A stretch of 64,000 nucleotides of DNA from Gigaspora rosea (GCA_003550325.1 QKWP01002016.1:1-64000); one strand, 5' to 3'; positions 11,815-23,699 are shown, counted from the stretch's first letter. The notes: a model not told the origin generated them from the sequence alone. Translations and numbers: made by a program.

Positions 11815-11985
11815 TAGCTAATGGAGGGCCGTTTTTTAAAAAAGGTTATATTTGAAAAGTAGGTATTGGAGAAAAAGGTTATATTTAAAACCTGCTAAAT
11901 GGCAAAATAGGTATATTTGAAAGAATGCTAATGGGGTAATTTTTATAAATGTTATATTTGAAATGTGCTAATGAAAAATTGGGCT
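11815..11985 (+). repeat. Imperfect tandem repeat upstream of pogo relic
   Basis: About five variable copies of a 30-40 bp unit built from GGTTATATTTGAAA and TGCTAATGG words occur in succession. The repeat runs directly into the purine-rich tract and the transposase frame. It may be a sub-terminal repeat of that element. Confidence 0.55.
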
Positions 11986-13118
11986 ATAATAGTAACCCAG
12001 CAGGTAAAAAGGAAGAGAGGAAAAAGGAGAGAGCAGTAAAAAAGAGAGGGGTAAAAGGGAGAGAGGGAAAAAGGGAGAGAGGAGTAAAAGGGAGAGAGAG
12101 ATGGCATGGTTTAGTAAAACGAACCCGAACACAAATCACGCAAAAATTTCCGGAAAATATGCCTGTAGTTATCAGAGACTTTTTCAAAATTTCACGAGAA
12201 AAAACAAGTGTTATTGAAAAGCAATTTATTATCTCTTTCGACGAAACACCTATATGGTTCGACATGCCTCATAATTCAACATATGATTTTAAAGGTGTAC
12301 ATGAGGTACCAATAAAAACTACAAGGAGTGATAAATTATGTTTTACCGTAGTTTTGGGCTATATGGCTTCCGGAGTAAAACTTCCACCTATGATAATTTT
12401 TAAATTGAAAAAAAAACCCAAAGGCAAATTTCTACGTGATGTTATTGTTGCAGCAGCACCGCATGCGAATATGAAAGCAGATCTTATGATCTCTATGTAT
12501 ATTCCACAAGTTATTCGAGCAAGACCAAATGGTTTTTTTAAATATAAAGGCATTATATTTGTCGATGGTCATTGAAATCATATTCGTAATGATGTAAAAA
12601 AAGTGTTTATGGTAGAAGGGCTGGATCTTTTAGAAATACCCAGAGGAACCACTATTGTTTTGCAACCACCGGACGTTTCGGTTAATAAGCCATTTAAAAA
12701 TAGAATGAGACAAAGATGGGAAGAGTGGATTGATAACGGAAAAGTAGAACTTACTAAAAATGGAAACTGTAAGAAAGCCTCATATGAACTTGTTAGCGAA
12801 TAGGTGTCTAAAACCTGAAAGGAGATTAGTTCCAATATGTTAGTTAGATCGTTTGAAGCAACTGGACTTACGCTTAACCCAGATAGTAGTGGGGATTATA
12901 AAATGTCAGATCGTCTTCAAGCAATTGTCAAAAACCGTACGAATGAGTTGAATATGGATGAGTTATTGGATGCAAATGAAGTTGAAAGTGTGATGGAAGT
13001 TGAAAGTGTGATGGCTGTAGAAAGCCAAACTGACGATGATGGTGAAGAAAATACTAGCGATGATGAAAATGCAATGGATTTCGAATATGTGATGGATGAT
13101 AAAATAATGGTAGAATAA
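11949..13118 (+). pseudogene. Pogo/Tigger-like DDE transposase, three in-frame stops
   Basis: One continuous frame from about 12100 to 13118 gives a DDE endonuclease domain: first Asp in SFDETPIWFDMP, second in FVDGH, third in LQPPDVSVNKPF. This is the arrangement of pogo-type transposases that cut at TA targets. The frame is broken by TGA at 12573-12575, TAG at 12801-12803 and TGA at 12816-12818, the last two at sites where the family normally has Trp. The N-terminal DNA-binding helix-turn-helix region is missing. A purine-rich Lys/Arg/Glu tract at 11998-12105 stands in its place, with family text resuming at VKRTRTQITQKFPE. The C-terminal tail is acidic. It is a dead, 5'-altered copy. Confidence 0.85.
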
Positions 13119-13119
13119 T

Positions 13120-13530
13120 AATTAACGTAAGTTGTTAAATTAAAAAATCGATTAAATAAAAAATAGAAATAATTATTAATTCAAAATTTATACTTATCTC
13201 AATATTCTTAGCATGCGGTATAATAATCGAAATTTTAAGATTCTACTTTGCTGTTTTTCTTGTACATATGCATTGAATGGATTAGCCATTGTTTTATATT
13301 TCTTTTCTCGTCTTCAATGCATTTGAGAATTTATGAGATATTTTATATTTTCTTTTTTTTCTTTTTTTTTCTTAACTCAGATATTGTTAAATTCGTTAGA
13401 TATAGATTTGGAATTTAGCAAATGTTAAGAGTTCATTCAACTATTTAGATGTAGATATTAAATAAATAAATTGAAATAAATTCATATGCATTTACAATAC
13501 GGTAATATCATACAAACATATTTAAAAGTG
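13120..13530. other. AT-rich DNA after the pogo relic
   Basis: No gene seen. There is a T/C-rich run near 13350-13375. Pogo TIRs were not found here. Confidence 0.35.
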
Positions 13531-13534
13531 ACCC

Positions 13535-13707
13535 GGCAACCTGGCTTTAATTCTATTTTAAAAAAATTATATATATATAAAACATAAAATTTTTTATAGA
13601 TTTTTTAAAAGAACTCACCCGGATAGTAAATATACTTGAATTTTTTTAGAGTTTTGTAAATTTCGATCAGCCAGGTTATGAGAACCGATTAAAGTTTATA
13701 TGGCCTA
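13535..13707. repeat. Dispersed repeat family R-A, copy 1
   Basis: The diagnostic end is GTTATGAGAACCGATTAA followed by TATATGGCCTAA (13674-13705), preceded by CACCCGGATAGTAAATATA. The same wording returns at 49389-49790 and, more diverged, at 58120-58190 and 16697-16950. It is probably the end of a retroelement or a large DNA transposon. No coding part is seen. Confidence 0.55.
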
Positions 13708-13917
13708 AGTTAATTTTTTGTTTTCATATTCAAATATTATGAGGCTTGATTCATCTGGCTTATCTGTTAAATATTCACTACCAGTATAAAATTTGATGAT
13801 AAACGGTCAGTACTGTAACAAAAGGAGAGATGAGATGGCGCTAAGAATTTTCCCATGGTTCAAAGTTATAGAGATGCATTCATTTATACAGTATACTATA
13901 TAAGGTGTGCGCTATTT

Positions 13918-14010
13918 CGGGACACGCATGGGCATTATTTCAAAACCCAGTATGCTATTTTTAGGGGATGCGATTTTTGAAATAGCGCCCATGTGCACTA
14001 TTTCGCCGTA
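13918..14010. repeat. Short imperfect inverted repeat
   Basis: GCATGGGCATTATTTCAAAA (from about 13927) pairs with TTTTGAAATAGCGCCCATGT (from about 13975). The flanks share GCGCTATTTCG/CACTATTTCG words. It resembles a MITE core, but its ends are not certain. Confidence 0.4.
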
Positions 14011-14401
14011 ATACGGTATATATAAAAATAAATAATTTGGTGTTAGGTGCGTTGTAATTAATGGTTGGATATAAATAGATAATTTACATAATTCAGTATG
14101 GATGCGCAAGCTCACTAATATTATGTTTCATTACTGATTTTTATATATTCATTTATTGAGTTGATTTTTCGTTTCACATTACAATGATTTTAAAATTCGG
14201 AATGAATAGGCAGATTTTTATTTTTATTTATTTTATTTTTTTTTTAATTTACTGCAGATAGAATAATGCTCACATTTAAATTTATACGTTAATTGTTCAT
14301 TTTGCACAATAAGAAAGTAAAAAAAAACTGTTCATAAATTTTATGCCCTTAGCATCAGTATGTTTATAGCCTTCTATCATACTGTTAGCCCTACTTTAAT
14401 A

Positions 14402-15021
14402 CAGTTGCACTTCTATATAATCACACTATTAGAACTAATAAAAAGCGTTCTTATATAGAAATGTGCTTATGTAGAGAGTAATTTTTATATGTTTAATAGT
14501 AGTTGGTTCAAGAAATAAAGGTGCTACAGTACAGGACAGCGAGAAACATCCAATTTTTTCGCAATTGTTTAAAGTCTTATAACTTCATAACAAATAATTA
14601 TTTTAAAAATCCCTCTTACAAATTTATTATTTATAACCTAAACTACAAATCTGTAAGACAGATTTTAATATCTTGTTTTTTACAAGAGTTATAAGAGATC
14701 CAAGTTTGGTAATTTTAATAGTAAACCAGAAATTTGGCACAAAGGAATTACCCAATCATATTGGCACTAGTCACGTGCAAGCAATTTTATTGGTTAATAC
14801 TCATTATTAAAAAATCAATTTTTGGCGTCTTAATAAAAATTAGCCAATCAGAAGTTGTGTTACATTACCCAAATTTGGCGCTTAATAAAAATTAGCCAAT
14901 CAGAAATTGTGTTACCTACCTCAAATTTGTCGCCCCTCAAAAAAATTGGATGCTTTTTGCTGTCCCGTACTATATAAAGAAATGTGCTTATATAGGAGGT
15001 GCTTATATGGGAGTGCGACTG
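14402..15021. mobile_element. 620-bp pogo-type MITE with nested element
   Basis: The ends CAGTTGCACTTCTATATAA and TATATGGGAGTGCGACTG are inverted copies flanked by TA (14400-14401, 15022-15023). CAGTNGCAC ends with TA flanks are typical of pogo/Fot1 elements. There is no transposase. Inside is a second TIR element at 14527-14970. Confidence 0.75.
14527..14970. mobile_element. Nested 444-bp TIR element
   Basis: The ends (CAGTACAGGACAGCGAGAAA at left, TTTTTGCTGTCCCGTAC at right) pair over about 25 bp, extending into CATCCAATTTTTT, and are flanked by TA. A tandem duplication of about 55 bp lies inside (14820-14930; unit TTTGGCG..TTAATAAAAATTAGCCAATCAGAA..TGTGTTAC). It is younger than the enclosing element because it interrupts it. 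Confidence 0.7.
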
Positions 15022-15086
15022 TATATTCGATTAACCGACATTTGTAGAAACCCGAAGTTGATAAAATTGTATATTATCCCAGTATA

Positions 15087-15264
15087 ATGTTGTTAGTCGA
15101 AATTATTTTTGCTAATGTCAAATTTGTTAAATTAAATTGTCTAAATGTCTAAATGTCTAAATTAATTTTTTAATAGTAATTTTTAAAAAATAACAAAGTC
15201 AAATTTGCCTAAATTCAATTTGTCTAAATGCCTAAATGTCTAAATTATTTCGACTAACAACACT
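15087..15264. repeat. Simple repeat bounded by TIRs
   Basis: TGTTGTTAGTCGAAATTATT at the left and its complement (AATTATTTCGACTAACAACA) at the right enclose AAATGTCTAAATGTCTAA-type simple sequence. TATCCCAGTA occurs just outside both ends (about 15073 and 15266), though not perfectly adjacent. The architecture is like 10248-10531. Confidence 0.65.
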
Positions 15265-16560
15265 ATCCCAGTAAAAACAAAAAAAACCCCAACCTTAATC
15301 AATAAGCCTTGACTGAAGCACTAAACTAACTATAAAAGACAAACATCAGCATGATTTTGCAATAAAATCAGCCAATATGATAATAACTGCTTCGTTACTT
15401 CGGCTTAGCACGTCTGAATACTGTAACAGATTAGGCCACGTATATCAATTTGACCGACTACACACATAACTGATATCAATTTAGAACATTACATGTAAAG
15501 TACCAGTATATAATGCAAATAAAAAAGTAAAATTCTGTGCGATTGCGTTACATAGTTAATAATATTACCTAACAATAAAAATGAGATTTTGTGAGTTATA
15601 TACAATTTTATCGTCGTTAAACAGTATAACTTACATATTAAACCTTTGTTATATCAATTAGTGTCACACTTTATTCGTTGCTTTAACATAATAAACCTAC
15701 ATATAAAATATTTTTTTACAGATTAGTATACACCTAAGTATGGAATATATCAATAACGTGTTATATACGATTTTTACAAGGCTGCCCAGAATTTCCAAGT
15801 CGGATGCGTTAGATTTAGGTCGACGCTTAGCCCTACTTGATGACAAGTTCTATACAAAATTATTAGCTGGGCATTTTTAATTAGGATTAAAACCCTAGTA
15901 GATACAAATATTATTATGCATATCAACAAAATATGTCTAGTACGTATGTACATCACCGGAAATGAACACAATACAAGTATGGATATGAACTGTAAGTAAA
16001 TTGAAAAATACTGTACTAAAAAAAAACCAGTACGAATAAGTGGCATTGTTCATTGAGAATATTAACAAAAATGTGCTGATAATTGATGTTTTAGACCATA
16101 TTGAATAAGAAAAATGAAAAGCCTACTCACAACGGTAACAAAAATCTTCGCATTATAAAAATTTTATCTATGCATTGTACATAATCTTAAATCATATTGC
16201 ATTGTTGAAGGATGTAAATATAAATAACATATTGGTGATTATCAATTTTTTAATTTTAAGTTAATCAGATAAAATAATTTTTTCAACCATCACTATCAAA
16301 ACTTTAACTTGCTAAACATGCTAAACAATTCATCTTTTTAAAACTTCTAAATGATCTACTAATTCTTCCGTTCCTGGTTTTGCGTGACAGTGTCGCGCAG
16401 CTACCTTATTTTTTAATTAGACAATAGAAATGAGGTCAACGGGTCTAGACCCCTGGTTGGGTTGTATAATGATAGTACCAAATCAACCTTAACCAAATAC
16501 AGTATTGTATATCGATTTGCATGTGATAAATTTGGAAGAATCCGGTTTAATGTGTCGGAA
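15265..16560. other. AT-rich DNA, no supported gene
   Basis: A 90-codon minus-strand open frame (15774-16046) is hydrophobic but has no recognisable domain and no introns or neighbours that support it. I see no RNA gene. Confidence 0.4.
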
Positions 16561-16696
16561 ATAAATTTTTCTTTGTTTTATTCATTTCTGGGGGGAGGGA
16601 CCGGGTCGCAAATGAAATGTTTTACGTACCAATTTCATTAGGCATAGAATATGCAACAATTTATTAATTGGATATAGAAAAAATTTTTTTTAAAAC

Positions 16697-16950
16697 AAAA
16701 AAAATCCGGGTGGCCGGGTCAAAAATTTTATTTTATGTTATGTAAACCAAGAAATTTATTTTGTATGGCCTTACATTCCTCTTTATAAAAGAAAGGAGCA
16801 AAAANAACAAAAATCTCTGCATTATAAAAATTTTATCTATGACAAAAAAAATCCGGGTGGCCGGGTCAAAAATTTTATTTTATGTTATGTAAACCAAGAA
16901 ATTTATTTTGTATGGCCTTACATTCCTCTTTATAAAAGAAAGGAGCAAAA
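16697..16950. repeat. Duplicated 107-bp block around a single N
   Basis: The block AAAATCCGGGTGGCCGGGTC... through ..GAAAGGAGCAAAAA occurs at 16697-16804 and again, essentially identical, at 16845-16950. One undetermined base (16805) sits between, followed by a short segment (16806-16842) that itself repeats 16135-16172. This looks like an assembly join between overlapping contigs or a collapsed tandem repeat. Its wording (TGTATGGCCTTAC) relates it to family R-A. Confidence 0.7.
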
Positions 16951-17398
16951 ATAAATAAATATCGGTATATAATTAATTTATTATAAAAAGTATTTTATCC
17001 GATAAAAAGAACTTCGTACGTATGTACAATTTTTACAGGCAAAGTTCTCGTGATCTAGTGATCGGATCTGCGATCACAGATTGGAATTTGGGGTTTCCAA
17101 ATTCCTATTGGTCGAGCAAATTTTGTCCCGAATGATTCCGTAAAAGCTAAATGTTTATTCAAATATTTCTTCTCGTTAATACTAGTTTTCTAGCTCTTCA
17201 CAATCGAACAAAAAGCACTTCGGAAGCTCTTTATTCAGCAGTTTTTTGTTGAATCGTTTTATTGCAAACCATATATGAGAGGACAGCAAATAGGAATTAA
17301 AATTTTAGCTTTATTTTTTATTATTTATTTATTCATTTATTTTTTTTTAAGTTTTTATTTTTTTTAATGTTTTTTATTTTAAAATATTTTATTTTAAC

Positions 17399-17492
17399 AG
17401 CGAAATAACGCATAGAGTTATTTCGAGTTTCGGCCTGAATTAATCTTAATTTAGGCCGAAATTCGAAACCATACCCATCGCGTTATTTCGTG
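17399..17492. mobile_element. About 94-bp hairpin MITE
   Basis: GCGAAATAACGCATAGAG and CATCGCGTTATTTCGTGG pair at the ends. GTTTCGGCCTGAATTA pairs with TAATTTAGGCCGAAATTCGAAAC nearer the centre, with small indels. No coding capacity. Confidence 0.6.
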
Positions 17493-17548
17493 GTTATGCA
17501 GTATTTATTTTTTTAATTTTTACCGGGGAACATCAAAGAGGAAGGAGA

Positions 17549-17898
17549 GGGGTGATGTTAACCGAAAGCTTAACTTCAAACGGCCTTAGATAGGTTTTAG
17601 GTAGTAATATAATAAGCAAAATTGCCTAAGATCATCAAATTCTTAATTTGATTGGTCATGTATCACGTGATTCTGCTCCGCTTCACATATATAGAGCTAA
17701 GTACATACGTTCGTACATACGTCAGCTACTAGTAATATCATGCACGAAGTAGTAAATCGAATTTATATATTGAATTTGATTTCTAAATAATGATTATATT
17801 TCATTAATTTATTTTTTTCATATGTTCATTTTACCCGGGGGCCGGGGGGACCATTGGGGGGGTGATGTTAACCAAAAAATTAACTTCAAACGGCCTTA
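17549..17898. repeat. 350-bp unit bounded by direct repeats GTGATGTTAACC
   Basis: GGGTGATGTTAACC-N7-TTAACTTCAAACGGCCTTA occurs at 17549-17586 and 17860-17898 in the same orientation. A third, diverged copy is at about 29385-29420. It may be a short terminal direct repeat of a retroelement remnant. Stretches between are non-coding. Confidence 0.5.
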
Positions 17899-18535
17899 AA
17901 AATTTATTCCATAGTTTGGGCCGAATTATGCTAGTTTAATAAAGATACAGTAATAAAAGAAATGTTTATAGTATATATGTTCATTAAAGCAAAGGTGGGA
18001 ATTGACTCTCGTTCCCAAAGGGCACACCCGCCTTTATTTATAATTATTCCGATTTTATTTTACATGCCAGGATCATCTATATAATTATTATCCTCTATAT
18101 ATCTCGAATCAGCCTTTAGCCATTATTATTATGATCAATCAGATCATTGATTTCATCCCGATCGCCCAGATCGGTTTTAACTGGCCGGTCTCACAACGTG
18201 TTTAACTGTAACTCTAACTTTATTGTCTCGGTTCTATTTTGCAAAACGCTTCTACTTCTACGTTTAATGCACATTATATTCCACATTCTAAAATAAAATT
18301 GTAAATATCTAACCTGGGTTACCCGGATATAAACTCTACTCTTCTATTCTTGTATGTTATAATGCCTGTAACCTTAATTGGTCTATAGGTGTGATTTTGA
18401 AAAAACAAAACCCATGAATATCTGCTATTTAGGCCACAATCAGATCAATTTGGAGTTCTGCCTCCGGGTGAACCATGTGTTTACCCACTGGTTGACCACG
18501 GGTGGTCATAAATCAACCAGGTCACCCGCCACCCG
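17898..18535. repeat. Satellite-flanking module, copy A
   Basis: It starts AAAATTTATTCCATAGTTTGG and matches 24229-24960 (copy B) along most of its length, with small indels. It contains ACCCGGGT-type words (18528-18537) like those of the hAT ends at 24930-24986 and 38640-38740. It leads into satellite array A. Open frames in it are not conserved between copies, so it is non-coding. Confidence 0.75.
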
Positions 18536-19397
18536 GGTCCAGGGGCGACCGTTCTCGGTTACACAAATTACGAAAATCTCCGAAGAGGTGATAACCAATC
18601 AAAATCGTAGATTTTCAAAATAACAAAATCGTAAAAAATGTTAAAATGAAACGAAATAAATTAAAGATTATATATTAAAGACTATATTAAAGTTTATAAT
18701 AATCCGGTTGCAGTAAGTAAGTATTTTTATTTATTTATTTGGTTATTAATTCATCTATTTATTAACAAATCAACTAAGTTTTAACTATCGATAATAAAAA
18801 TTTAATAATTTTTGATACGATAAAGCTCTATATCTAGTTTAAAACATAATACTAAATGTCTTGTGCGATCTTTACAATGCAATAATTTTTCTATTGATGA
18901 ATACATTTATGACCTTGGTACAGTATACAACGTATATATATACAGCTTCTATTTTAAATAAAAAAGAAATATATAGTTAGCTAAGCTGCTATTATTCTTT
19001 AATTAAAAGATTTCTATACAAATACATATAATAATAATAAAATAAACTGATATGTTCGATATATTATCTTTGCTGAATCGTTACCTTTAGCTTTTCATAC
19101 TTTTATTTTAATTCAACAAGTAGAATTTAGTTAACCAAGTAGTTTATATACTTTCAACAATACGTTTTTGATAGTAACTTTGCTAGGCAATAGCAATATA
19201 AGGACGTGGGATTAACGGGGATTAAAGAAATATGTTGTAGAGCACTTCGAATACTTCAAGTTTACTTAGTAGCTTTTTTTGAGTTTAATATCGGAGTAAG
19301 TTACGCGAGCTTCCTAAAAAAGTATTGTAAAACAATATAAAAAAATCTGTCAATTGTGTAACGATCTACAAATTGATGGGACGGTCGCCCCTGGACC
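18536..19397. mobile_element. 862-bp non-autonomous TIR element
   Basis: Exact 17-bp TIRs GGTCCAGGGGCGACCGT mark the two ends. Copy B of the surrounding module (24900-24990) lacks this block, so it is an insertion. The flanks ACCCG and ATCCG may be a 5-bp target duplication with one change. The interior is AT-rich, with no open frame long enough for a transposase. Confidence 0.8.
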
Positions 19398-20840
19398 ATC
19401 CGGGTGATACCTACACTGAACGGAAATCTAATATGTGACAGTAAAATCATGAGTACAGCATTAGAGAACTATAACATAAAACGGCAAGTAAAATATAAGA
19501 ATACTTATTTTAGGCGACGCAAAGATATTAGGCGGCAAGATTATAGTAAAAAATGAAACCACACTTCTCCGAAGTTACCGAGTTTGTTAATGAATTATGT
19601 GCAATTAAAAAATTAATATATGAAAAATAAACTATGTGCAGTGCATTAGAGAGCTAACAATATGAAAGGACATGAAAATATAATGCTTACCTTAGGTGGC
19701 ACCAAAGATACTAGGATCTCAAGATCATAATAAATAAAACGAACTCAAATTTCTCCGAAGTTACCGAATTCGGAAATAAATTTATGCGCGATGAACATTC
19801 GGGTAATAGAAATCTAATACATGAAAGTAAACCAGTAAGTACTGCATTAGTGAACTATATAATAAAGGACAAATAACATATAAAAATATTTAGGTGTCTC
19901 CAAAGATATTAGTTAGTAAGACTATAGTAAAAAACCAATTCATATTTCTCTGAAATTACCGAGTTCTTTAATGAATTATGTGCAATTAAAAGATCTAATA
20001 TATGAAAGTAAATCGTGAGTAGTGCATTAGAGCACCTAATATAAGAATGCTTATCTTAGATATATTAATGCCGCAAGATCAGAGTAAATAAAAATGAAGC
20101 AATACTTCTTCGAAGTTACTGAGTCCGTAAATATTTACTAAGCAAATTTATGTGCAATGAACAATTAAGTAATAAAAACCTAATGTATGAAAGTAAAACC
20201 ATGAATACTGCATTTGAGAACTACAATATGAAAGAACAGGTAAAATATAAGAATGCTTATCTTAGGTGACGCCAAAAATATTAGACCGCAAGCTTATAGT
20301 AAAAAAAACGAAATCACACTTCTCCGAAGTTATCGAGTTTTTTAATGAATTATATGCAATTAAAAGATCTAATATATGAAAAGTAACATCATGAGTAGTG
20401 TGCATTAGAGAACCGTGTTAATATGAAAGACACATAAAATATAATGTTTATCTTAGGCGGTACCGAAAGATTAGGGCCACAAAATCATAGTAAATAAAAA
20501 CTAACCCAAACTTCTCTGAAGTTAACGAGTTTTTTTAATGAATTATATGAAATTAAAAGATCTAATATATGAAAAGTAACATCATGAGTAGTGTGCATCA
20601 GAGAACCGTGTTAATATGAAAAGACACGTAAAATAATGTTTATCTTAGGTGGTATCAAAAGATTAGGGCCACAAAATCATAGTAAAAAAAACGAATCCAC
20701 ACTTTCGAAGTTACCGAGTTCGTTAATATTTACTAAACTTCGATAAACTACAGTGTAATAGAAATCTAACATATGAAAGTAAATCCGTGAGTAGAGGATC
20801 GAGGAATTGTAATAATGTAAAAGAACAAGTAAAATACCGG
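19398..20840 (+). repeat. Satellite array A, about 190-bp monomer, about 7 copies
   Basis: The monomer carries the landmark CTTCTCCGAAGTTACCGAGT at about 19565, 19752, 19947, 20108, 20323, 20512 and 20702, a spacing of 160-215 bp. Other shared words are ATCTAATATATGAAAGTAAA, AGTGCATTAGAGAAC and AAGAATGCTTATCTTAGG. Copies are diverged by substitutions and indels. The array also occurs at 24990-27300 (same direction) and 44330-48330 (opposite direction). Confidence 0.9.
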
Positions 20841-20845
20841 TGTTT

Positions 20846-21112
20846 TTCCCAAATTTGGGGTCGTCTAAAGCGGGCCAATTCACGTGACCACAGCCAATCA
20901 AATTACAGAATTTTGATGATAAAGCAAAACAAGAAACAAAAACGAAAAACCTAAAAAATACAAAAAACGGCAGTCTAAACCTACTTTAGGTAGGTTAAGT
21001 AAAAATATCGGGAAGGCAATTTTGCTTATATATAACTATCTAAAACCCAGTCTAACCCTAATATAAGATGACCCTAAGTTGCCCCCGCTTTAGACATCCC
21101 CCAAATTTGGAT
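20846..21112. mobile_element. About 265-bp MITE with CCAAATTTGG ends
   Basis: The left end CCCAAATTTGGGGTCGTCTAAAGCGGGCC and the complement of the right end (CCAAATTTGGGGGATGTCTAAAGCGGGGGC) pair over about 29 bp. It cuts into the end of array A after AACAAGTAAAATA. An (AAAC)n-like tract and two TTAGGTTAG-like words lie inside. Confidence 0.7.
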
Positions 21113-21740
21113 AAAGTAGATCACTCCTATTTTTTTTATATAAAAGTGTTGATCAAGAATATTTTATCACATGACGATAAGCTAACATTTAAAAAATATA
21201 TTCAAAAAAAATTTTGCTGTAATGCTATAATAAATATACTATTCGTACGTATGTAATTTATATTTAATTTATTTATTAATTTTTACTTATTGTTGCCCAT
21301 TATTATTTATAAAAAATAAATACTACGTAGTAATAGAGCACTGTATAAAATATTTCTAACAAACATGATTAAGGCCCGAATATTATTCATCGTCTATTTG
21401 ACCTAATTCTTGACTAATAAACTATATTTAATTGATTACTTTCATATAATATATCCCACATCATACCCAGTTCTTTATATAGTACCCACGAGCACTATTC
21501 AATTTAAAAAATGGCATTCTTGAATAAGACCCAGGTACTATATACAGTGCTAGATGGTATATACTTATATCTCTAGTTTATATAGATAAAATGAGCGATA
21601 CGTGATTGTGCTCGCAAATTAATGAAATGACATTTATTTATCACATTATTTTATGAGATTTAATATTATTCATTTATTGTATATAGAAAAAACAATGATA
21701 AAATACAACAAGATAACGCAGAATTAAATGATATAGATGA

Positions 21741-21849
21741 CTTGTGATCTAATTATCGGGATTGGATGAATTTTATGTCATTCAATTCGTCTCGATGAGA
21801 CGAATCGTATGGTATAAAATTCATCCAATTCTGATCACTAGACCACAAG
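21741..21849. mobile_element. Hairpin MITE, member 2
   Basis: Same family as 6471-6585: CTTGTGATCT..ATTGGATGAATTTTAT pairs with ATAAAATTCATCCAATTCTGATCACTAGACCACAAG around the palindromic centre TCGTCTCGATGAGACGA. It is present in both copies of the segmental duplication, so it inserted before the duplication. Confidence 0.75.
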
Positions 21850-22572
21850 ATATATCACTTGGCCACAATACCCCATCTCACTTATAAATTCAAGAACACC
21901 TAGCCTATCACAATTGGATACATATCATTTCTAAATTTAATGACTTTATATTTGGTTATATTCTGGAAGCTTGAGTTAAAAAAAAAGATATTGAGATTTG
22001 GTTACTCTTTAATCAAACGGGTTTAAATAAGAAATACTGTCAAAATTTTTATTGATTAATTAACATATCGATATAACATATATAGTAAAATTGAATTCTC
22101 TTATCATTCAAGTTTATTTAAAATTTTATTGCAACTTATGTCGATTTAGAATCGATAAAATTTTGAAGTTGGCATGCAACACGAAAGAAATGAACGTGCA
22201 GCGTAATTATAAATGTCACAGGCTTAAATTTCACTGCCTAATTTGAGTTATGCTTTTTGATTACTATATATTATAATGAATGTTTATTAAATTTAATGAT
22301 AAAACAAATGTGTATCCGAATATTCAGATATTCACTAATATATTATTCACATATTCTTATTGTTATATGAAAATTGGTTTCAATAAAACTTTAATATGTA
22401 TTGGTAAAAAAGAAAATATAGTCAAAAAATAATTTTATTTAAACCATATGATAAATCTTGTTTATACGCATATTATTCATATATTTTACAGTAAATTATA
22501 GATAAGTTACAATAAAACTTTGTTTTTTTTTGCAGCTTCAAATTTAAGGATAAGTTTATTTTATAATAGTAT

Positions 22573-23615
22573 TTAATTTTTAACAAGATTGCTGATGCTC
22601 TCAGTAATAGGTTGAGGAGTGAAGCTAAGTATATCGTTATGTAAATTTTTGATATCTAAATTGACAGTTAAAAAAGCACCGAAATCTTCCAAAAGTGTAG
22701 GAACTGGGGCAGTATTATTTTTATATCTTTGTCTTACGGTAAAATCATTGGAAACTTCCCATTTTGTGCCTAAAGTAAAAAATATTAATTGTGTGAGAAG
22801 AACATAAGGAGTGACTAAGTTGAACATTCTGTTAAGATGGAAACTTACCAGTAATTTCCTCATACTTTTTAAGCAATTCATTCAGTGTTAAGGCTGAGCC
22901 AGCAACTCTGACAGTACCATTACGGGCCTCAGGTAATTTAAGAGACTCAACAGTAAATTTACCAATATCAGGCAAAGAAGTTGCGATTATCTTTGTGTTA
23001 CCATCAGCGTAGAACGTGGCTTTTTTGTTTTTATGATCGAATCCTAATATACCAAGATAGTCATAGAATAAACCAGTAATAATAATAGTGTATTCGATCC
23101 CACTTTTTTCCAATTCTTGAAAAAATTCAATTTTAGGCTTGAGGAATGGATGGACTTCACCACTTCAATGAAAAAAAAGCAATTTTTTAAGACAAAAGTA
23201 TTACCAAAGGAAAAAATATAAATCAGAATTATGTGATAATAATAATTATAACGTACGTTATCTCTTTAATATCAACACCAAATTCAGACGGAATGAATCT
23301 TTTTACACCAACTACCTTTGCAGCATTTAAAAGAGCACGTTGAGAGGTTACAAGCTCAGTACCGTTTATAGCACTGATAATAACATCAGTTCCTTTAAGA
23401 GCTTTGACAAGATCATTATTGTCATTATAGTCGACGTAAATAACTTCAGCACCTTTGGAAGCTAATAAATTGGCATTCTTATTTTCTGATTCGGGTTTCT
23501 TTCGAAGAATCTTAATTTTATAAGAACCATCACTCAAAAAAGCATTAGCTACATTGAAGCCTAAAAGACCTGTGGCGCCGGCAATAGTTATAACTTTGTA
23601 TGATGTATCGCTCAT
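22573..23615 (-). CDS. NmrA/isoflavone-reductase-like NAD(P)-binding protein, copy 1
   Basis: Three exons: 23257-23615, 22849-23162 and 22573-22769. Introns of 94 and 79 bp have GT donors (GTACGT, GTAAGT) and AG acceptors. The joined frame is 289 aa with no stop. Residues 8-19 form the dinucleotide-binding strand-turn VITIAGATGLLG. The family motif KRFIPSEFG is at 105-113, and a KP-K-EF segment opens exon 2. NmrA-like and phenylcoumaran-benzylic-ether/isoflavone-reductase-like proteins are small cytosolic NAD(P)H-binding proteins that act as reductases or redox sensors; the substrate cannot be read from sequence. It differs from copy 2 at four residues: I80V, V114S, I271K, S282G. Residue 114 follows the EFG motif, where Ser or Asn is more usual, so this copy carries the less typical base. 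A TATA-like box lies about 77 bp upstream. Confidence 0.9.
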
Positions 23616-23691
23616 GATGAATTGTTGAATATTTTTATTTATTTTTGTTAAATGTTGTTGTTATCTGGCGGAAGTTCTTCATTAACTTCAT

Positions 23692-23699
23692 TATTTATA
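23692..23699 (-). promoter_or_regulatory. TATA-like box of NmrA copy 1
   Basis: TATAAATA on the minus strand, about 77 bp before the start codon at 23615. It is conserved in copy 2 at 37681-37688. No transcription start can be read. Confidence 0.5.

Noticed and set aside
11984-12265. Minus-strand open frames opposite the pogo relic
   Set aside because: Antisense shadows of the purine-rich tract and transposase; no independent domain.
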